Below, in pieces: positions 7,277 to 16,264 of a stretch of DNA of 36,666 nucleotides. Source of the stretch: an uncultured Spirochaetales bacterium (GTDB lineage Bacteria; Spirochaetota; Spirochaetia; DTKZ01). The DNA lies in assembly GCA_937991975.1 (NCBI GenBank), contig CALKLC010000042.1:1-36666 (forward strand). The letters run 5' to 3'. The translations under genes were made by a program, and so were the position numbers. The stretch's first letter is position 1; every line of letters begins with the position of its first letter. Under the pieces are notes generated by a model, which saw nothing but the letters and a program-made list of their open reading frames with translations, made no database searches and was not told the DNA's origin.

Positions 7277-8652
7277 TGCAAGGGGATCGGATACGCGCTC
7301 ATTTACGGGAAATGTTTCAGGCGGCGTTGGAACGAGTGGATCCGTACCGGATGATCAAGGAGAGGGTGCTGATACAGGGGGAAACCCTTCTCGTGCGGTC
7401 AGACCGGGAGGAACTGAAGTGGGATCTGTCCCGCTATAACCGGATCCTGGTGTTGGGAGCGGGAAAAGCTACGGCTAAGATGGCGTTGGCTGTAGAGGAA
7501 ATTTTTGGTTCTCGCATTACAGAGGGTGTTATCGCGGTCAAACCGGGGCATACGGAAGGATTGAAGCGGATCCGTATGATAGAAGCGGGGCATCCTGTTC
7601 CTGATGCAGGAAGCGTGGAAGCGGGAAGGACTGTGGCCGAGTTGGCCCGGAAGGCGGATGAACGAACCCTGGTGATCAACCTGGTCTCTGGTGGTGGTTC
7701 CGCTCTCCTGTCCTATCCCTTTACCTGGAAAGATGATACAGGGGAACATGGCCTTACGCTGGAGGACAAGCAGAAGACTACCAAAGCCCTTTTGGCCTGC
7801 GGTGCCACCATCCAGGAAATCAACTGCATCCGCAAGCATTTGAGCGGGATCAAGGGCGGCAGGCTGGCCCAGCTTCTCTATCCGGCCGAGTCGTTGAACC
7901 TGATCCTATCAGACGTAGTGGGAGACAGGCTGGATTCCATAGCATCAGGGCTGACTGCCCCTGATGGCACTACCTTCGAGGAAGCGGTGGCTCTGGTGGA
8001 AAAGTATGGGATTGCTTCCGAACTTCCTCCTCTGGCGTGGAAAGTCCTGAAGCTGGGGGCCGAAGGGAAGTTAGCGGAAACTCCCAAGAAGGGGGATCCA
8101 GTGTTCGAAAAAGTCCATAACATCCTCATCGGCTCCAACTACGGCGCCCTCCTGGCAGCGGAACGGAAGGCAAAGGAACTGGGATACCGTACCGTGGTTC
8201 TGTCCTCGGAGATCATCGGGGAAGCCCGGGAGATTGCCAAGGTTTACATGGGAATCGGACGGGATGTGAAACGCCGGGAACTTCTGGTGGGTAGGCCTGC
8301 CTGTATCATTGGAGGGGGCGAAACCACCGTAACCCTCCGGGGAGGGGGGAAAGGGGGAAGGAACCAGGAAATGGCCCTGTCTTTTCTAGCAGAAATCGAA
8401 TCCAACCCGGAAGGATCTGAGGGGATCTGGTTCCTTGCCGCATCCACTGATGGAAACGATGGACCGACCGATGCGGCAGGTGCATTCGCCGACCCGGAAG
8501 TGCTTGCGGCAGGGAAAAAGGCCGGCCTTTCAGTGCAGGACTACCTACGGCGAAACGACTCCTACCATTACTTCGATCGGATCGGGTTCCTGTTGAAGAC
8601 AGGTCCCACCAATACAAACGTCTGCGACGTACAGATCGTTGTGGTGCCGTAG
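7276..8652 (+). CDS. Glycerate 2-kinase (MOFRL family)
   Basis: 458 residues from the ATG at 7276. The track's GTG at 7273 is less well placed after the aaggag ribosome binding site. The protein matches the MOFRL-type D-glycerate kinases (GckA/TtuD), which make 2-phosphoglycerate from glycerate and ATP. The N-terminal domain contains ILVLGAGKATAKMA, a family hallmark, and the glycine-rich NLVSGGGSALLSYP. KHLSGIKGGRLAQ, LILSDVVGDRLDSIASGLTAPD and the C-terminal MOFRL stretch (IIGGGETTVTLRGGGKGGRNQEMAL ... AASTDGNDGPTDAAGAF) complete the signature. It feeds glycerate, for example from serine or hydroxypyruvate, into lower glycolysis. It is cytoplasmic and translationally coupled to the TPR gene. 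Confidence 0.92.
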   Translation: MQGDRIRAHLREMFQAALERVDPYRMIKERVLIQGETLLVRSDREELKWDLSRYNRILVLGAGKATAKMALAVEEIFGSRITEGVIAVKPGHTEGLKRIRMIEAGHPVPDAGSVEAGRTVAELARKADERTLVINLVSGGGSALLSYPFTWKDDTGEHGLTLEDKQKTTKALLACGATIQEINCIRKHLSGIKGGRLAQLLYPAESLNLILSDVVGDRLDSIASGLTAPDGTTFEEAVALVEKYGIASELPPLAWKVLKLGAEGKLAETPKKGDPVFEKVHNILIGSNYGALLAAERKAKELGYRTVVLSSEIIGEAREIAKVYMGIGRDVKRRELLVGRPACIIGGGETTVTLRGGGKGGRNQEMALSFLAEIESNPEGSEGIWFLAASTDGNDGPTDAAGAFADPEVLAAGKKAGLSVQDYLRRNDSYHYFDRIGFLLKTGPTNTNVCDVQIVVVP

Positions 8653-8679
8653 AACAGGCAGTAAGGGAGGAGCTACAGG

Positions 8680-9306
8680 TTGCCCAGGTTGCCTTTGCAC
8701 ATTATCAAAGACAGGGCCCCAGGAAATAGACCTTTAGGGAAGACTGAGGAACTTCTCACCATGTTCCTTTCCTTCTTCAAGATCGGTGCGTTCACCATCG
8801 GTGGGGGCTATGCCATGCTCCCTCTGATGGAACAGGAGTTTGTGCAGCATCGAAAATGGGTGGATCCGGTGGAAATGGTGGATGTGTTTGCTGTGGCTCA
8901 ATCCTTGCCAGGTGTCATTGCCATCAACGCTTCGATCTATATCGGTTACAAGATTGACCGTATACGGGGCGCTGTGGTGGCAGCCCTTGGAGTAATCCTC
9001 CCATCCTTCCTCATCATCCTGGGGATCGCGGCAGTCCTTCTGAAGTTTCAGGAATATTCCCTGGTGCAGAAAGCCTTTGCAGGGGTCCGGGCCGGGGTCA
9101 CTGCGTTGATTCTCCTGTCAGGGGTCAAACTTGGGAAAGTCATCCTGAAGAATCGTACGGCATGGATCATTGGTGTGGGAGCTTTCCTGCTCCTGGTTGT
9201 TGGTAAAATCCAGGCCGTTGTAGTGATTCTGGCAAGCGGATTGATTGGCCTGGGGACATTTGTGGTACAAAAGCGTATCCGTCAACGGGAGCCGAAAAAA
9301 CTATGA
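8680..9306 (+). CDS. Chromate transporter family protein, first of a short-chain pair
   Basis: 208 residues from a TTG start with a strong ribosome binding site (gggaggag, seven bases away). The first ATG, at 8761, would trim the protein to 181 residues and has a poorly placed site. The CHR-domain signature is clear: FFKIGAFTIGGGYAMLPLMEQEFV, W(V)DPVEMVDVFAVAQSLPGVIAINASIYIGYK. Four to six membrane spans. Single-domain CHR proteins normally work as a two-gene pair, and the partner follows with an ATGA overlap. Family members export chromate or related oxyanions, but in anaerobes the true substrate is often unknown. Confidence 0.88.
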   Translation: MPRLPLHIIKDRAPGNRPLGKTEELLTMFLSFFKIGAFTIGGGYAMLPLMEQEFVQHRKWVDPVEMVDVFAVAQSLPGVIAINASIYIGYKIDRIRGAVVAALGVILPSFLIILGIAAVLLKFQEYSLVQKAFAGVRAGVTALILLSGVKLGKVILKNRTAWIIGVGAFLLLVVGKIQAVVVILASGLIGLGTFVVQKRIRQREPKKL

Positions 9307-9890
9307 TCTACCTGGAACTCCTGGGGGTGTTTTTCAAGATCGGCCTGTTCGGATTTGGGGGAGGGTACGCGATGATTCCTCTCCTGGAAGGAGAGATTGC
9401 CAGTCATGGATGGTTACCCGTTCGGGAGTTTGCCGACATCGTGGCGATTTCTCAGATGACTCCTGGCCCCATCATGGTCAATGCGGCTACCTATATCGGG
9501 TACCGCGTAGCGGGCATCCCTGGATCTACTGTCGCCACCCTCGGAGTTTCCCTTCCCTCTTTTATGCTGGTGGTACTTGTCGCGCACAGCATTCGGGTGT
9601 TCAAGGAAAGTGTGGGGGTCCAGGGAATCCTGTATGGAATCAGGCCCGGCACTGTGGGGCTCATTGCAGCTGCGGTGGTTTTCTTTGCCCGGGTGTCCAT
9701 GCTGCACCTTCCGGAACTGCCTGACTTCCGCGGGACCCTGAGTATGGCACCCATCGGCTTACCACAAGTTCAGCTGGTACTCCCCGCCATCGGGATCTTT
9801 CTTGTCATCCTGGTGGGGAGTCGAATGTTTGGATTAAAAGCCATCCCTGCCGTGATTCTTTCCGCTGTGTTGGGAATACTTCTGCTGTAA
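9303..9890 (+). CDS. Chromate transporter family protein, second of the pair
   Basis: 195 residues, the partner of the preceding gene and overlapping it by four bases. FFKIGLFGFGGGYAMIPLLEGEI and FADIVAISQMTPGPIMVNAATYIGYRVAG are the CHR-domain motifs; the TPGP element is better preserved here than in the first copy. About five to six membrane spans, ending in a hydrophobic stretch at the C-terminus. The two halves probably form an antiparallel heterodimer. No chromate regulator (ChrB or similar) is nearby. Confidence 0.88.
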   Translation: MIYLELLGVFFKIGLFGFGGGYAMIPLLEGEIASHGWLPVREFADIVAISQMTPGPIMVNAATYIGYRVAGIPGSTVATLGVSLPSFMLVVLVAHSIRVFKESVGVQGILYGIRPGTVGLIAAAVVFFARVSMLHLPELPDFRGTLSMAPIGLPQVQLVLPAIGIFLVILVGSRMFGLKAIPAVILSAVLGILLL

Positions 9891-10108
9891 CAGGATCGAT
9901 TTACAATCTGCTATTCGGCTGATTGAATCCTGGAGCTTCTGAGTTGAATTTTGCGGTTCTATGCCCGCCCCCGTTCTTAGCCCGTTCATGTGCCTCTCTG
10001 TTCTATGCTCTTGGGGGAGCCACCTCATTCCCTTGACAAGGACCATGGAACTCTCTAATTTCATCCTATTCTTATCGAATCCACTAGCATCAACGAAAGG
10101 AGAAGGGA
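9891..10108. other. Intergenic region upstream of the BMP operon
   Basis: 218 bases between the second CHR gene and the BMP lipoprotein gene. It holds the BMP promoter candidate at 10033-10061. I see no clear terminator for the CHR operon and no recognised riboswitch. Only 40-50 bases separate the promoter from the gene, too short for a purine or FMN aptamer. Confidence 0.6.
10033..10061 (+). promoter_or_regulatory. Putative promoter of the BMP-type ABC operon
   Basis: A perfect TTGACA (10033-10038) is followed after 17 bases by TAATTT (10056-10061), a weak -10. A strong ribosome binding site (aaaggagaaggg) lies just ahead of the ATG at 10109. Confidence 0.45.
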
Positions 10109-11317
10109 ATGAAAAAGATAGGGTCTGTAATGATCGCTTTGATCATTGTGGGGCTCCTGTTAGGAACTGTTTTGAGCTGTAGCGGGAAAAAAGAAGCTCC
10201 CGCGAAAGCAGCGGAGAAAGTCGAACAGCCAGCCAAGAAGTTGAAAGCGGGGTTCATCTACATCGGCCCTGTAGGGGACTATGGGTGGTCCAATGCCCAT
10301 GATGTGGGTCGGAAGTTCGCGCAAAGCAAACTTCCCTGGCTGGAAACCGTGATCGTCGAGAGTGTACCGGAAGGGGATGCGATACGGATCATCGATCGAC
10401 TGGTGAACGAGGAAAAATGCGATGTGATCTTTACGACCAGCTTTGGATACATGGACGACACGGTAAAGGCCGCGGAAAAGTACAAGAACACCCTCTTTTT
10501 TCACTGTTCGGGGTTCAAACGGGCTCCCAACCTGGGAACCTACTTTGCGGAACTGTACCAGATGTACTATCTCAATGGGTTAATGGCAGGGGCTTTAACC
10601 CAGTCCAACAAGGTAGGGTATGTGGGTGCATTCCCCATCTCGGAGGTGATCCGGCACATCGATGCCTACGCTCTGGGTGTAAAAGAGGCCAATCCTAAAG
10701 CGAAGGTAGAGGTTCGATGGATCTTTTCCTGGTACGATCCTGCCAAGGCAAAGGAGGCGGCCCAGTCCCTCGTGGCTGCCGGGGCCGATGCCCTTGCCTT
10801 TACCGAGGATTCCCCTTCCGTGATCGAGGTGGGGCAGGAGCACACGAAAAAAGGAAAAAAGGTGTATACCTTCAGCCACTACAGTCCCATGCAGAAGTTT
10901 GGAGAAGATTCTGTAGTATCCGGACAGCTGGTGGACTGGGGTCCCATGTACGTAAAGATCCTGACCGATGTGTACAATGGGCAGAAAGATTTTTCCAGCT
11001 ATGACCTCTGGTGGCTGGCAGCGGACAATGCGGCTCTACTGGGAGGGGAAATCGGGCAACCCATCAACCCGAAGTTTGTCGATCTACTGAAGAGCAAGAA
11101 GATCAAATCTGCCGATCTCGGAGAAATGAACGCGTATGATTATGTGATGAAACGGTACGAGCAGATCAAGACCAATCAGTTCGAACCTTTCACCGGACCC
11201 ATCAAGGACCAGAAGGGTGTAGAACGGATTCCGGCGGGGAAGAAAGCCGATCCGGCTCACCTGCTTTCGATGGAGTATTTCGTGGAGAATGTGGTGGGAG
11301 AAATTCCCCGCAAGTAA
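10109..11317 (+). CDS. BMP-family substrate-binding lipoprotein of an ABC importer
   Basis: 402 residues. The signal peptide ends at lipobox VLSC, Cys24. A short Lys/Ala/Glu-rich linker is followed by the BMP/PnrA fold: KAGFIYIGPVGDYGWSNAHDVGRKF, CDVIFTTSFGYMDDTVKAA, KVGYVGAFPISEVIRHIDAYALGV and AGADALAFTEDSP. It binds the substrate outside the membrane and delivers it to the transporter encoded downstream. BMP proteins bind purine nucleosides (PnrA) or riboflavin (RfuA, described in Treponema), so either class is possible. The GDYGWSNAHD/TSFGYMD form belongs to a branch whose ligand I cannot name. A GC hairpin after the stop may set it apart from the lower-expressed transporter genes. Confidence 0.9.
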   Translation: MKKIGSVMIALIIVGLLLGTVLSCSGKKEAPAKAAEKVEQPAKKLKAGFIYIGPVGDYGWSNAHDVGRKFAQSKLPWLETVIVESVPEGDAIRIIDRLVNEEKCDVIFTTSFGYMDDTVKAAEKYKNTLFFHCSGFKRAPNLGTYFAELYQMYYLNGLMAGALTQSNKVGYVGAFPISEVIRHIDAYALGVKEANPKAKVEVRWIFSWYDPAKAKEAAQSLVAAGADALAFTEDSPSVIEVGQEHTKKGKKVYTFSHYSPMQKFGEDSVVSGQLVDWGPMYVKILTDVYNGQKDFSSYDLWWLAADNAALLGGEIGQPINPKFVDLLKSKKIKSADLGEMNAYDYVMKRYEQIKTNQFEPFTGPIKDQKGVERIPAGKKADPAHLLSMEYFVENVVGEIPRK

Positions 11318-11344
11318 CCAGCAGAGAGGGATGTATCGTGCCTA

Positions 11345-11365
11345 GAGGCCCCGCTTCGGGGCCTC
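11345..11365 (+). terminator. Hairpin after the BMP lipoprotein gene
   Basis: A perfect eight-pair stem (gaggcccc/ggggcctc) with a five-base loop lies 27 bases past the stop codon. It is followed by aggtattt, a poor U-tract, so it is more likely a partial terminator or an mRNA-stabilising hairpin that raises binding-protein levels over the downstream ABC genes. Confidence 0.6.
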
Positions 11366-11394
11366 AGGTATTTAAAAGATCTATTGCGACTGTA

Positions 11395-11413
11395 ACAATT
11401 TTGGCACCACTTA
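11395..11413 (+). repeat. Intergenic repeat, copy 2 of 3
   Basis: Exact 19-mer acaattttggcaccactta, here followed by aa as in copy 3. It lies between the hairpin after the BMP lipoprotein and the ATPase start, 45 bases ahead of the ATG. The flank on the 'acaatt' side differs from copies 1 and 3. Confidence 0.9.
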
Positions 11414-11458
11414 AAGAAGTTCGAGAGAACCAGAGGCCGGGAACAGCAGAGAAGATGA

Positions 11459-12988
11459 ATGGCCGGGAAGAGTCTACTTAAGAAAATCCAGACCGTACAG
11501 ATGGAGAAGATCTCGAAGTATTTCCAGGGGGTAGCGGCCAATCGAAACATCGATCTCACCATCCGGGGGGGAGAGATCCTCGGTCTCCTCGGTGAAAACG
11601 GGGCCGGGAAAACCACTCTGATGAACATCCTCTACGGGTTGTACCGGCCCGATGGGGGAAGAATCCTGATCGACGGAGTAGAAGCGACCTTTCGATCCCC
11701 CCGTGATGCGATTCGTGCAGGGATTGGAATGGTCCACCAGCACTTCATGCTGGTACAGAACCACACAGTGGTAGAAAACATCGTGTTAGGAGATGGGGAG
11801 GCTCCCTTTCTCTTCCCCCAGAGGGCCGTGGAACAGAAACTCCTCAAATTCCAGGAACTCTATGGGCTAAAAGTGCCCCCCTATGCGAGGGTCTGGCAGT
11901 TGTCCGCAGGAGAACAGCAGCGGGTGGAAATCGTAAAAGCTTTGATGCAGGGAGCGGATCTCCTGATTCTGGACGAGCCCACCTCTGTTCTGACCCCTCT
12001 GGAATCAAGAGACCTGTTTTCTATTCTCCGGCGGATGGCAGGCGAGGGGCATGGGGTAGTGATCATCAGCCATAAACTGGAAGAAATTCTCGATCTGTGC
12101 CATCGGGTAGTGGTTCTCCGGAAAGGCGAAGTAGTGGGGGAAGCGGACACAAAAGGAGTGACAAAGGAAGAACTTGCCCGCATGATGGTAGGACGGAGCG
12201 TAGTGTTCTCCTTTGATTGGAAACCTGCCCCAAAGGGCGAAGTGGTACTTCAGGTGGAAGGGATCACGGTACGGAGCGACCGGGGAACCGTTGCGGTCAA
12301 GAATGTGGATCTTTCTGTGCATAGACGGGAAATCGTGGGGATCGCCGGGGTAGCAGGGAATGGGCAGCGGGAACTGGTGGAAGCGATTACCGGATTGCGA
12401 AAAGTTGAGAGTGGAAGGATCAGGATTCTGGGAAAGGACATCACCAACCAGTCCGCCCGTGTAATCCATGCAGAGGGGGTGGCTCATATCCCCGAGGAAC
12501 GGATCCGGTTTGGAACGGTTCCCAACCTTTTGATCTATGAGAATGCCGTGTTGAAACGGCATCACTTCGCCCCCTTTTCCGATGTTTTGTTCCTCGATTA
12601 TAGCGAGATCAAATCCCATGCAGTGGATCTAGTGGAACAGTTTACTGTAGCGGCTCCCTCAATACGGGTGCCTATGAAACATCTATCCGGCGGGAACATC
12701 CAGAAACTGATCGTAGGCAGGGAGGTATCTGCCGGTCCTGCCCTTCTGGTGGCCTCCCATCCTACGTATGGATTGGATGTGGGAGCCACAGAGTACATCC
12801 GTAAACAGCTCTTGAAACGGAGGGAAGAGGGGGAAGCGGTTCTTCTCGTATCAGAAGATCTGGAAGAGATCCTGGAATTGAGCGATCGGATTGCCGTGAT
12901 GTTCGAGGGGCACATTGTGGGAATCCTGAATCGGCAAGAAGCAACCATCGAACAGATCGGTCTTTTGATGGGAGGGGTGCGTTCATAG
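11459..12988 (+). CDS. Double-domain ABC ATPase of the BMP-type importer
   Basis: 509 residues with two nucleotide-binding domains, the YufO/NupA and RbsA-like architecture. The first domain has Walker A GENGAGKTT, signature LSAGEQQRVEI and Walker B LLILDEPTSVLTP. The second has a degenerate Walker A (GVAGNGQRELV) and signature LSGGNIQKLIVGREV, as usual for this family, where one site is inactive. The ATG at 11459 is preferred over 11501 because TVQMEKISKYFQGVAAN, the first strand of the domain, needs residues upstream of the later Met. No strong ribosome binding site is seen. It energises the two permeases that follow. Confidence 0.93.
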   Translation: MAGKSLLKKIQTVQMEKISKYFQGVAANRNIDLTIRGGEILGLLGENGAGKTTLMNILYGLYRPDGGRILIDGVEATFRSPRDAIRAGIGMVHQHFMLVQNHTVVENIVLGDGEAPFLFPQRAVEQKLLKFQELYGLKVPPYARVWQLSAGEQQRVEIVKALMQGADLLILDEPTSVLTPLESRDLFSILRRMAGEGHGVVIISHKLEEILDLCHRVVVLRKGEVVGEADTKGVTKEELARMMVGRSVVFSFDWKPAPKGEVVLQVEGITVRSDRGTVAVKNVDLSVHRREIVGIAGVAGNGQRELVEAITGLRKVESGRIRILGKDITNQSARVIHAEGVAHIPEERIRFGTVPNLLIYENAVLKRHHFAPFSDVLFLDYSEIKSHAVDLVEQFTVAAPSIRVPMKHLSGGNIQKLIVGREVSAGPALLVASHPTYGLDVGATEYIRKQLLKRREEGEAVLLVSEDLEEILELSDRIAVMFEGHIVGILNRQEATIEQIGLLMGGVRS

Positions 12989-12990
12989 GT

Positions 12991-14088
12991 ATGCAACTTG
13001 GACCGTTACAGTTAACAGTGCGTTGGGAGGTTCGCCAAAAACAACCTCCTCTCCTGTCGGCTCTTACACTTCTGGGTGCACTGGCCATGGGGTTTCTCTG
13101 GGTAGGATTGGTATTCTTCTTTCTTGGGGTGGATCCTGTATTCGCCCTGCGGAAGATTTTTGTAGGTTCCTTTGGGAGTGTATACGGATGGAAGGAATCA
13201 TTGACAAAAGGGATTCCTCTGTTCCTTATTTCCAGCGGTCTCTGTGTAGCGTACCAGGCGAAGTTCTGGAACATCGGAGCGGAAAGCCAGCTTTTGATGG
13301 GAGCCGTATGCAGTACCTGGTTTGGTCTCCATGTCGGTGCGTCCCTTTCCCCCATCGTCGGTATTCCGCTCATGTTTTTCATGGGGTTCCTCGGCGGTGC
13401 CCTCTGGGGGGTGATCCCTGCCATCCTTAAGGTTCGGTTTGGGGTGAGCGAGGTGATTTCCACCCTCATGTTGAACTATATCGCTGCTGAGTTCGTAAGC
13501 TACCTTATTGTGGGCCCATGGAAAGGAACGACGAAGTACGGCTACCCCTATACGGATGATCTGCCTAAACATCTGCTTTTAGGTACGATTCCGGGCAGCC
13601 GTATTCACTACATCACCCTTTTCCTGGGCATTGTGATCTCCATTGCCCTGTTCATCCTTCTCTACCGGACAAAGTTTGGGTACGAGGTACGGGTGGTAGG
13701 GGAGAGCCCGGAGGCGGCAAAGTACGCGGGAATCGATTTCTTCCGTACCTCTCTCTTGATCATGATCATCTCTGGAGGGGTGGCGGGAATGGCAGGAGTA
13801 GGGGAAGTGGCCGGGATCCACCACCATCTCAGTTATCCAGGGAATATTTCTGCGGGATACGGATTTACCGCCGTCATTACCGCATGGCTGGGAAGGTTGA
13901 ATCCGTTGGGGAGCCTCATCGCGGGCTTTTTCTTTGCAGGAATCCTGGTGGGAGGTGATGCCATTCAGATTTCCCTTCGGCTGCCCGCAGCCACCGTGCA
14001 CATCTTCAACGGGATCCTCCTGTTCGTGTTGCTGGTAGGGAATTTCTTTCTCAACCACCGACCCCTGCTTCAGCTTCACCGGAGGTAG
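12991..14088 (+). CDS. ABC importer permease (YufP/RfuC-like)
   Basis: 365 residues, hydrophobic, with about nine to ten spans. It belongs to the BPD_transp_2 class, as in the nucleoside/BMP and ribose importers. Recognisable stretches are GIPLFLISSGLCVAYQAKFWNIGAESQLLMGAV, KVRFGVSEVISTLMLNYIA, RVVGESPEAAKYAGI and SAGYGFTAVITAWLGRLNPLG. The RTKFGYEVRVVGE segment before AAKYAGI is the usual cytoplasmic coupling loop. It starts two bases after the ATPase stop and forms the transmembrane channel with the next gene product. Confidence 0.9.
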   Translation: MQLGPLQLTVRWEVRQKQPPLLSALTLLGALAMGFLWVGLVFFFLGVDPVFALRKIFVGSFGSVYGWKESLTKGIPLFLISSGLCVAYQAKFWNIGAESQLLMGAVCSTWFGLHVGASLSPIVGIPLMFFMGFLGGALWGVIPAILKVRFGVSEVISTLMLNYIAAEFVSYLIVGPWKGTTKYGYPYTDDLPKHLLLGTIPGSRIHYITLFLGIVISIALFILLYRTKFGYEVRVVGESPEAAKYAGIDFFRTSLLIMIISGGVAGMAGVGEVAGIHHHLSYPGNISAGYGFTAVITAWLGRLNPLGSLIAGFFFAGILVGGDAIQISLRLPAATVHIFNGILLFVLLVGNFFLNHRPLLQLHRR

Positions 14089-14093
14089 ATAGA

Positions 14094-15008
14094 ATGGTTG
14101 GCCTGATCATTTCTACCCTGCATCGAACCATCATGGCTGGGACTTCGTTGCTCCTCGGCACAACAGGGGAAATCCTGACCGAACGATCAGGGATCCTCAA
14201 CCTGGGAGTGGAGGGGATGATGAACCTGGGGGCGGTAGCCGGGTTCATGGTCACCTATCGAACGGGGAATCTGCTCTGGGGGGTTTTCGCTGCCCTTCTT
14301 GCGGGAGGTGCTGCAGCTGCCCTTCACGGGTTCATTACCGTGTATGTGAAAGCGAACCAGACGGTCTCCGGTTTGGCTCTTTCCATGCTGGGGGTAGGGC
14401 TGGCGGGTGTTCTGGGAAAACCTTTCATCGGTCATCAACTTCCGGTTCGATTGGAACAAATCGAAATCCCCCTCCTGGGGCAGATTCCTGTTCTGGGGGA
14501 ACTCTTATTCCATCAGGACCCATTGTTCTATGGCGGGATTGTTCTGGCCTTTGCGAGTTGGTTTTTTCTGCGGTATACCCGAACAGGGATACGCATCCGC
14601 TCGGTAGGGGAAAATCCCAGGGCTTCGGAAAGTCAGGGGATCCCGGTGGAAAAGTTTCGCTTCCTCTGTACGGTAGGGGGCGGCGCCTTTGCGGGGTTGG
14701 CAGGAGCCCATGTGGTCCTTTCCTACAGCACCTCCTGGACAGAAGGGATCGTGGCAGGACGGGGATGGATCGTAGTGGGTCTTACGATCTTCTCCCTCTG
14801 GAATCCCCTCCGGGGCATGATTGGCGCCTTTCTCTTTGGGGGGATTTTCGTCACTCAGTACGTTCTCCAGCCGTTGGGAGTTCCTCCCAACCTCCTTGCC
14901 ATGCTCCCCTATGGCGCGACCCTCGTGGTTCTTCTATTGGATGGATTACGAAAGGATCAACGCTCCCTCCATGCACCCGCAGCGTTGGGGGAGCCGTACT
15001 CTCGGTGA
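14094..15008 (+). CDS. ABC importer permease (YufQ/RfuD-like)
   Basis: 304 residues with about eight membrane spans; the second permease of the BMP-type importer. TTGEILTERSGILNLGVEGMMNLGAVAGF and RIRSVGENPRASESQGIPVEKFRF are the family hallmarks, and GRGWIVVGLTIFSLWNPLRGMIGAFLFGG is the C-terminal core. A good ribosome binding site (ggaggt) precedes the ATG. It is the last gene of the four-gene transporter. The next gene starts 109 bases later under its own promoter. Confidence 0.9.
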   Translation: MVGLIISTLHRTIMAGTSLLLGTTGEILTERSGILNLGVEGMMNLGAVAGFMVTYRTGNLLWGVFAALLAGGAAAALHGFITVYVKANQTVSGLALSMLGVGLAGVLGKPFIGHQLPVRLEQIEIPLLGQIPVLGELLFHQDPLFYGGIVLAFASWFFLRYTRTGIRIRSVGENPRASESQGIPVEKFRFLCTVGGGAFAGLAGAHVVLSYSTSWTEGIVAGRGWIVVGLTIFSLWNPLRGMIGAFLFGGIFVTQYVLQPLGVPPNLLAMLPYGATLVVLLLDGLRKDQRSLHAPAALGEPYSR

Positions 15009-15052
15009 ACTAAATCCCTTCGGTGAGCATGATCCATCCAACCTTTTCAGTA

Positions 15053-15081
15053 TGGACAAACTGAACTTTCTTTGTCATTAT
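15053..15081 (+). promoter_or_regulatory. Putative promoter of the liv operon
   Basis: TGGACA (15053-15058), a 17-base spacer and CATTAT (15076-15081) give 5/6 and 4/6 consensus matches. The ribosome binding site aaagga lies 7-12 bases ahead of the ATG at 15118. The ORF-track start at 14821 is inside the preceding permease gene and is rejected. Confidence 0.45.
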
Positions 15082-15117
15082 ATAGTAAAGAAAAATCTCG
15101 TATCAAAGGAGACGCCT

Positions 15118-16248
15118 ATGAAGAAGATTCTGGTGGTCCTTCTTGCGCTGGCAGTGGTGCTCGGTCTTGTACTGGGTGGCTGTCAAAAGCAAGCGAAGGA
15201 AGTAAAAATCGGGATTATCGCGCCGATCAGTGGCGAAGCTGCTACGTTCGGTGAATCTACCGCTAACGGAGCGAAGTTGTACTTCGATCAGGTGAACGCG
15301 GCCGGCGGAGTAGAGGGGATGAAGATCGTTTACTTCGTGGAAGATGACAAAGGCGATCCCACCGAAGGAGCCAATGCGTACTCCAAACTGATCGATCAGA
15401 ACAAGGTATCGGTCATCGTAGGTACGGTGATGAGCAAGGTATCCCTCGCGGGAGCCCCCATTGCCCAGAACAAAGGGGTGCCGATGATCAGCCCTACCTC
15501 CACGAACCCGGCTGTAACCCTTGTGGGGAACTACATCTTCCGCGCTTGTTTCATCGATCCTTTCCAGGGGTTCGTGGCCGCGAAGTTTGCCTACAATGAT
15601 CTAGGGAAGAAAACCGCTGCGGTGATCTACGATTCAGGAAACGATTATACAAAAGGGCTGGCCGAGGTATTCCGGGACGAGTTCTCCAAGATGGGCGGCA
15701 AGATCACTGCCTTCGAGAGTTACACGGCAGGAACCAGCGATTTCAATGCGCAGCTGGTGAAGATCAAAGCTACCAACCCGGACGTGCTTTTTATTCCCAA
15801 CTATTACAACGATGCGGGGCTTATTGCGAAGCAGGCCCGGGAAATGGGGATTCAGGCGATTTTCCTGGGTGGAGACGGCTGGGATTCCCCCGATCTGTTC
15901 AAAATCGGTGGAAAGGCGATCGAGGGAGGGTTCTTCGTGAACCACTTCTCCAAAGACTCCCAGGTCCCGGCAGCGAAGAAGTTCGTGGCCGACTATAAGG
16001 CCAAGTACAACAAAGATCCTGACGCATTGGCCGCTCTGGCTTATGAGGCTGCCATGATCGTGGTGGATGCCATCAAGCGGGCAAAGAGTGCAGACCCCAA
16101 GGCTATTCGGGATGCAATCGAGAAGACGAACCTCGAAACCCTGACGGGTGTGGTGAAGTTCGACCAGAACCGCAACCCGGTGAAGGGAGCTGTCATCCTG
16201 GAATGCAAGGATGGACAGGCCGTATACAAGGCTTCGGTAAACCCGTAG
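15118..16248 (+). CDS. livJ: Branched-chain amino-acid binding lipoprotein
   Basis: 376 residues from the ATG at 15118. The signal peptide ends at lipobox LGGC, Cys22. The mature protein is a LivJ/LivK-type type I periplasmic binding protein: VKIGIIAPISGEAATFGESTANGAKLYFDQVNAAGGVEGMKI, then VIVGTVMSKVSLAGAPIAQNKGVPMISPTSTNP, and FNAQLVKIKATNPDVLFIPNYYNDAGLIAKQAREMG. It captures leucine, isoleucine, valine or related amino acids. A transcription-terminator-like hairpin follows and the five-gene order J-H-M-G-F is canonical. Ligand range is not proven by sequence. Confidence 0.93.
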   Translation: MKKILVVLLALAVVLGLVLGGCQKQAKEVKIGIIAPISGEAATFGESTANGAKLYFDQVNAAGGVEGMKIVYFVEDDKGDPTEGANAYSKLIDQNKVSVIVGTVMSKVSLAGAPIAQNKGVPMISPTSTNPAVTLVGNYIFRACFIDPFQGFVAAKFAYNDLGKKTAAVIYDSGNDYTKGLAEVFRDEFSKMGGKITAFESYTAGTSDFNAQLVKIKATNPDVLFIPNYYNDAGLIAKQAREMGIQAIFLGGDGWDSPDLFKIGGKAIEGGFFVNHFSKDSQVPAAKKFVADYKAKYNKDPDALAALAYEAAMIVVDAIKRAKSADPKAIRDAIEKTNLETLTGVVKFDQNRNPVKGAVILECKDGQAVYKASVNP

Positions 16249-16264
16249 CGGTATAAGAATCTTC

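Noticed and set aside
14821-15117. 475-residue form of the livJ ORF beginning at 14821
   Set aside because: The extra N-terminal part lies inside the upstream permease gene in another frame. The ATG at 15118 opens a proper lipoprotein signal peptide behind a ribosome binding site.
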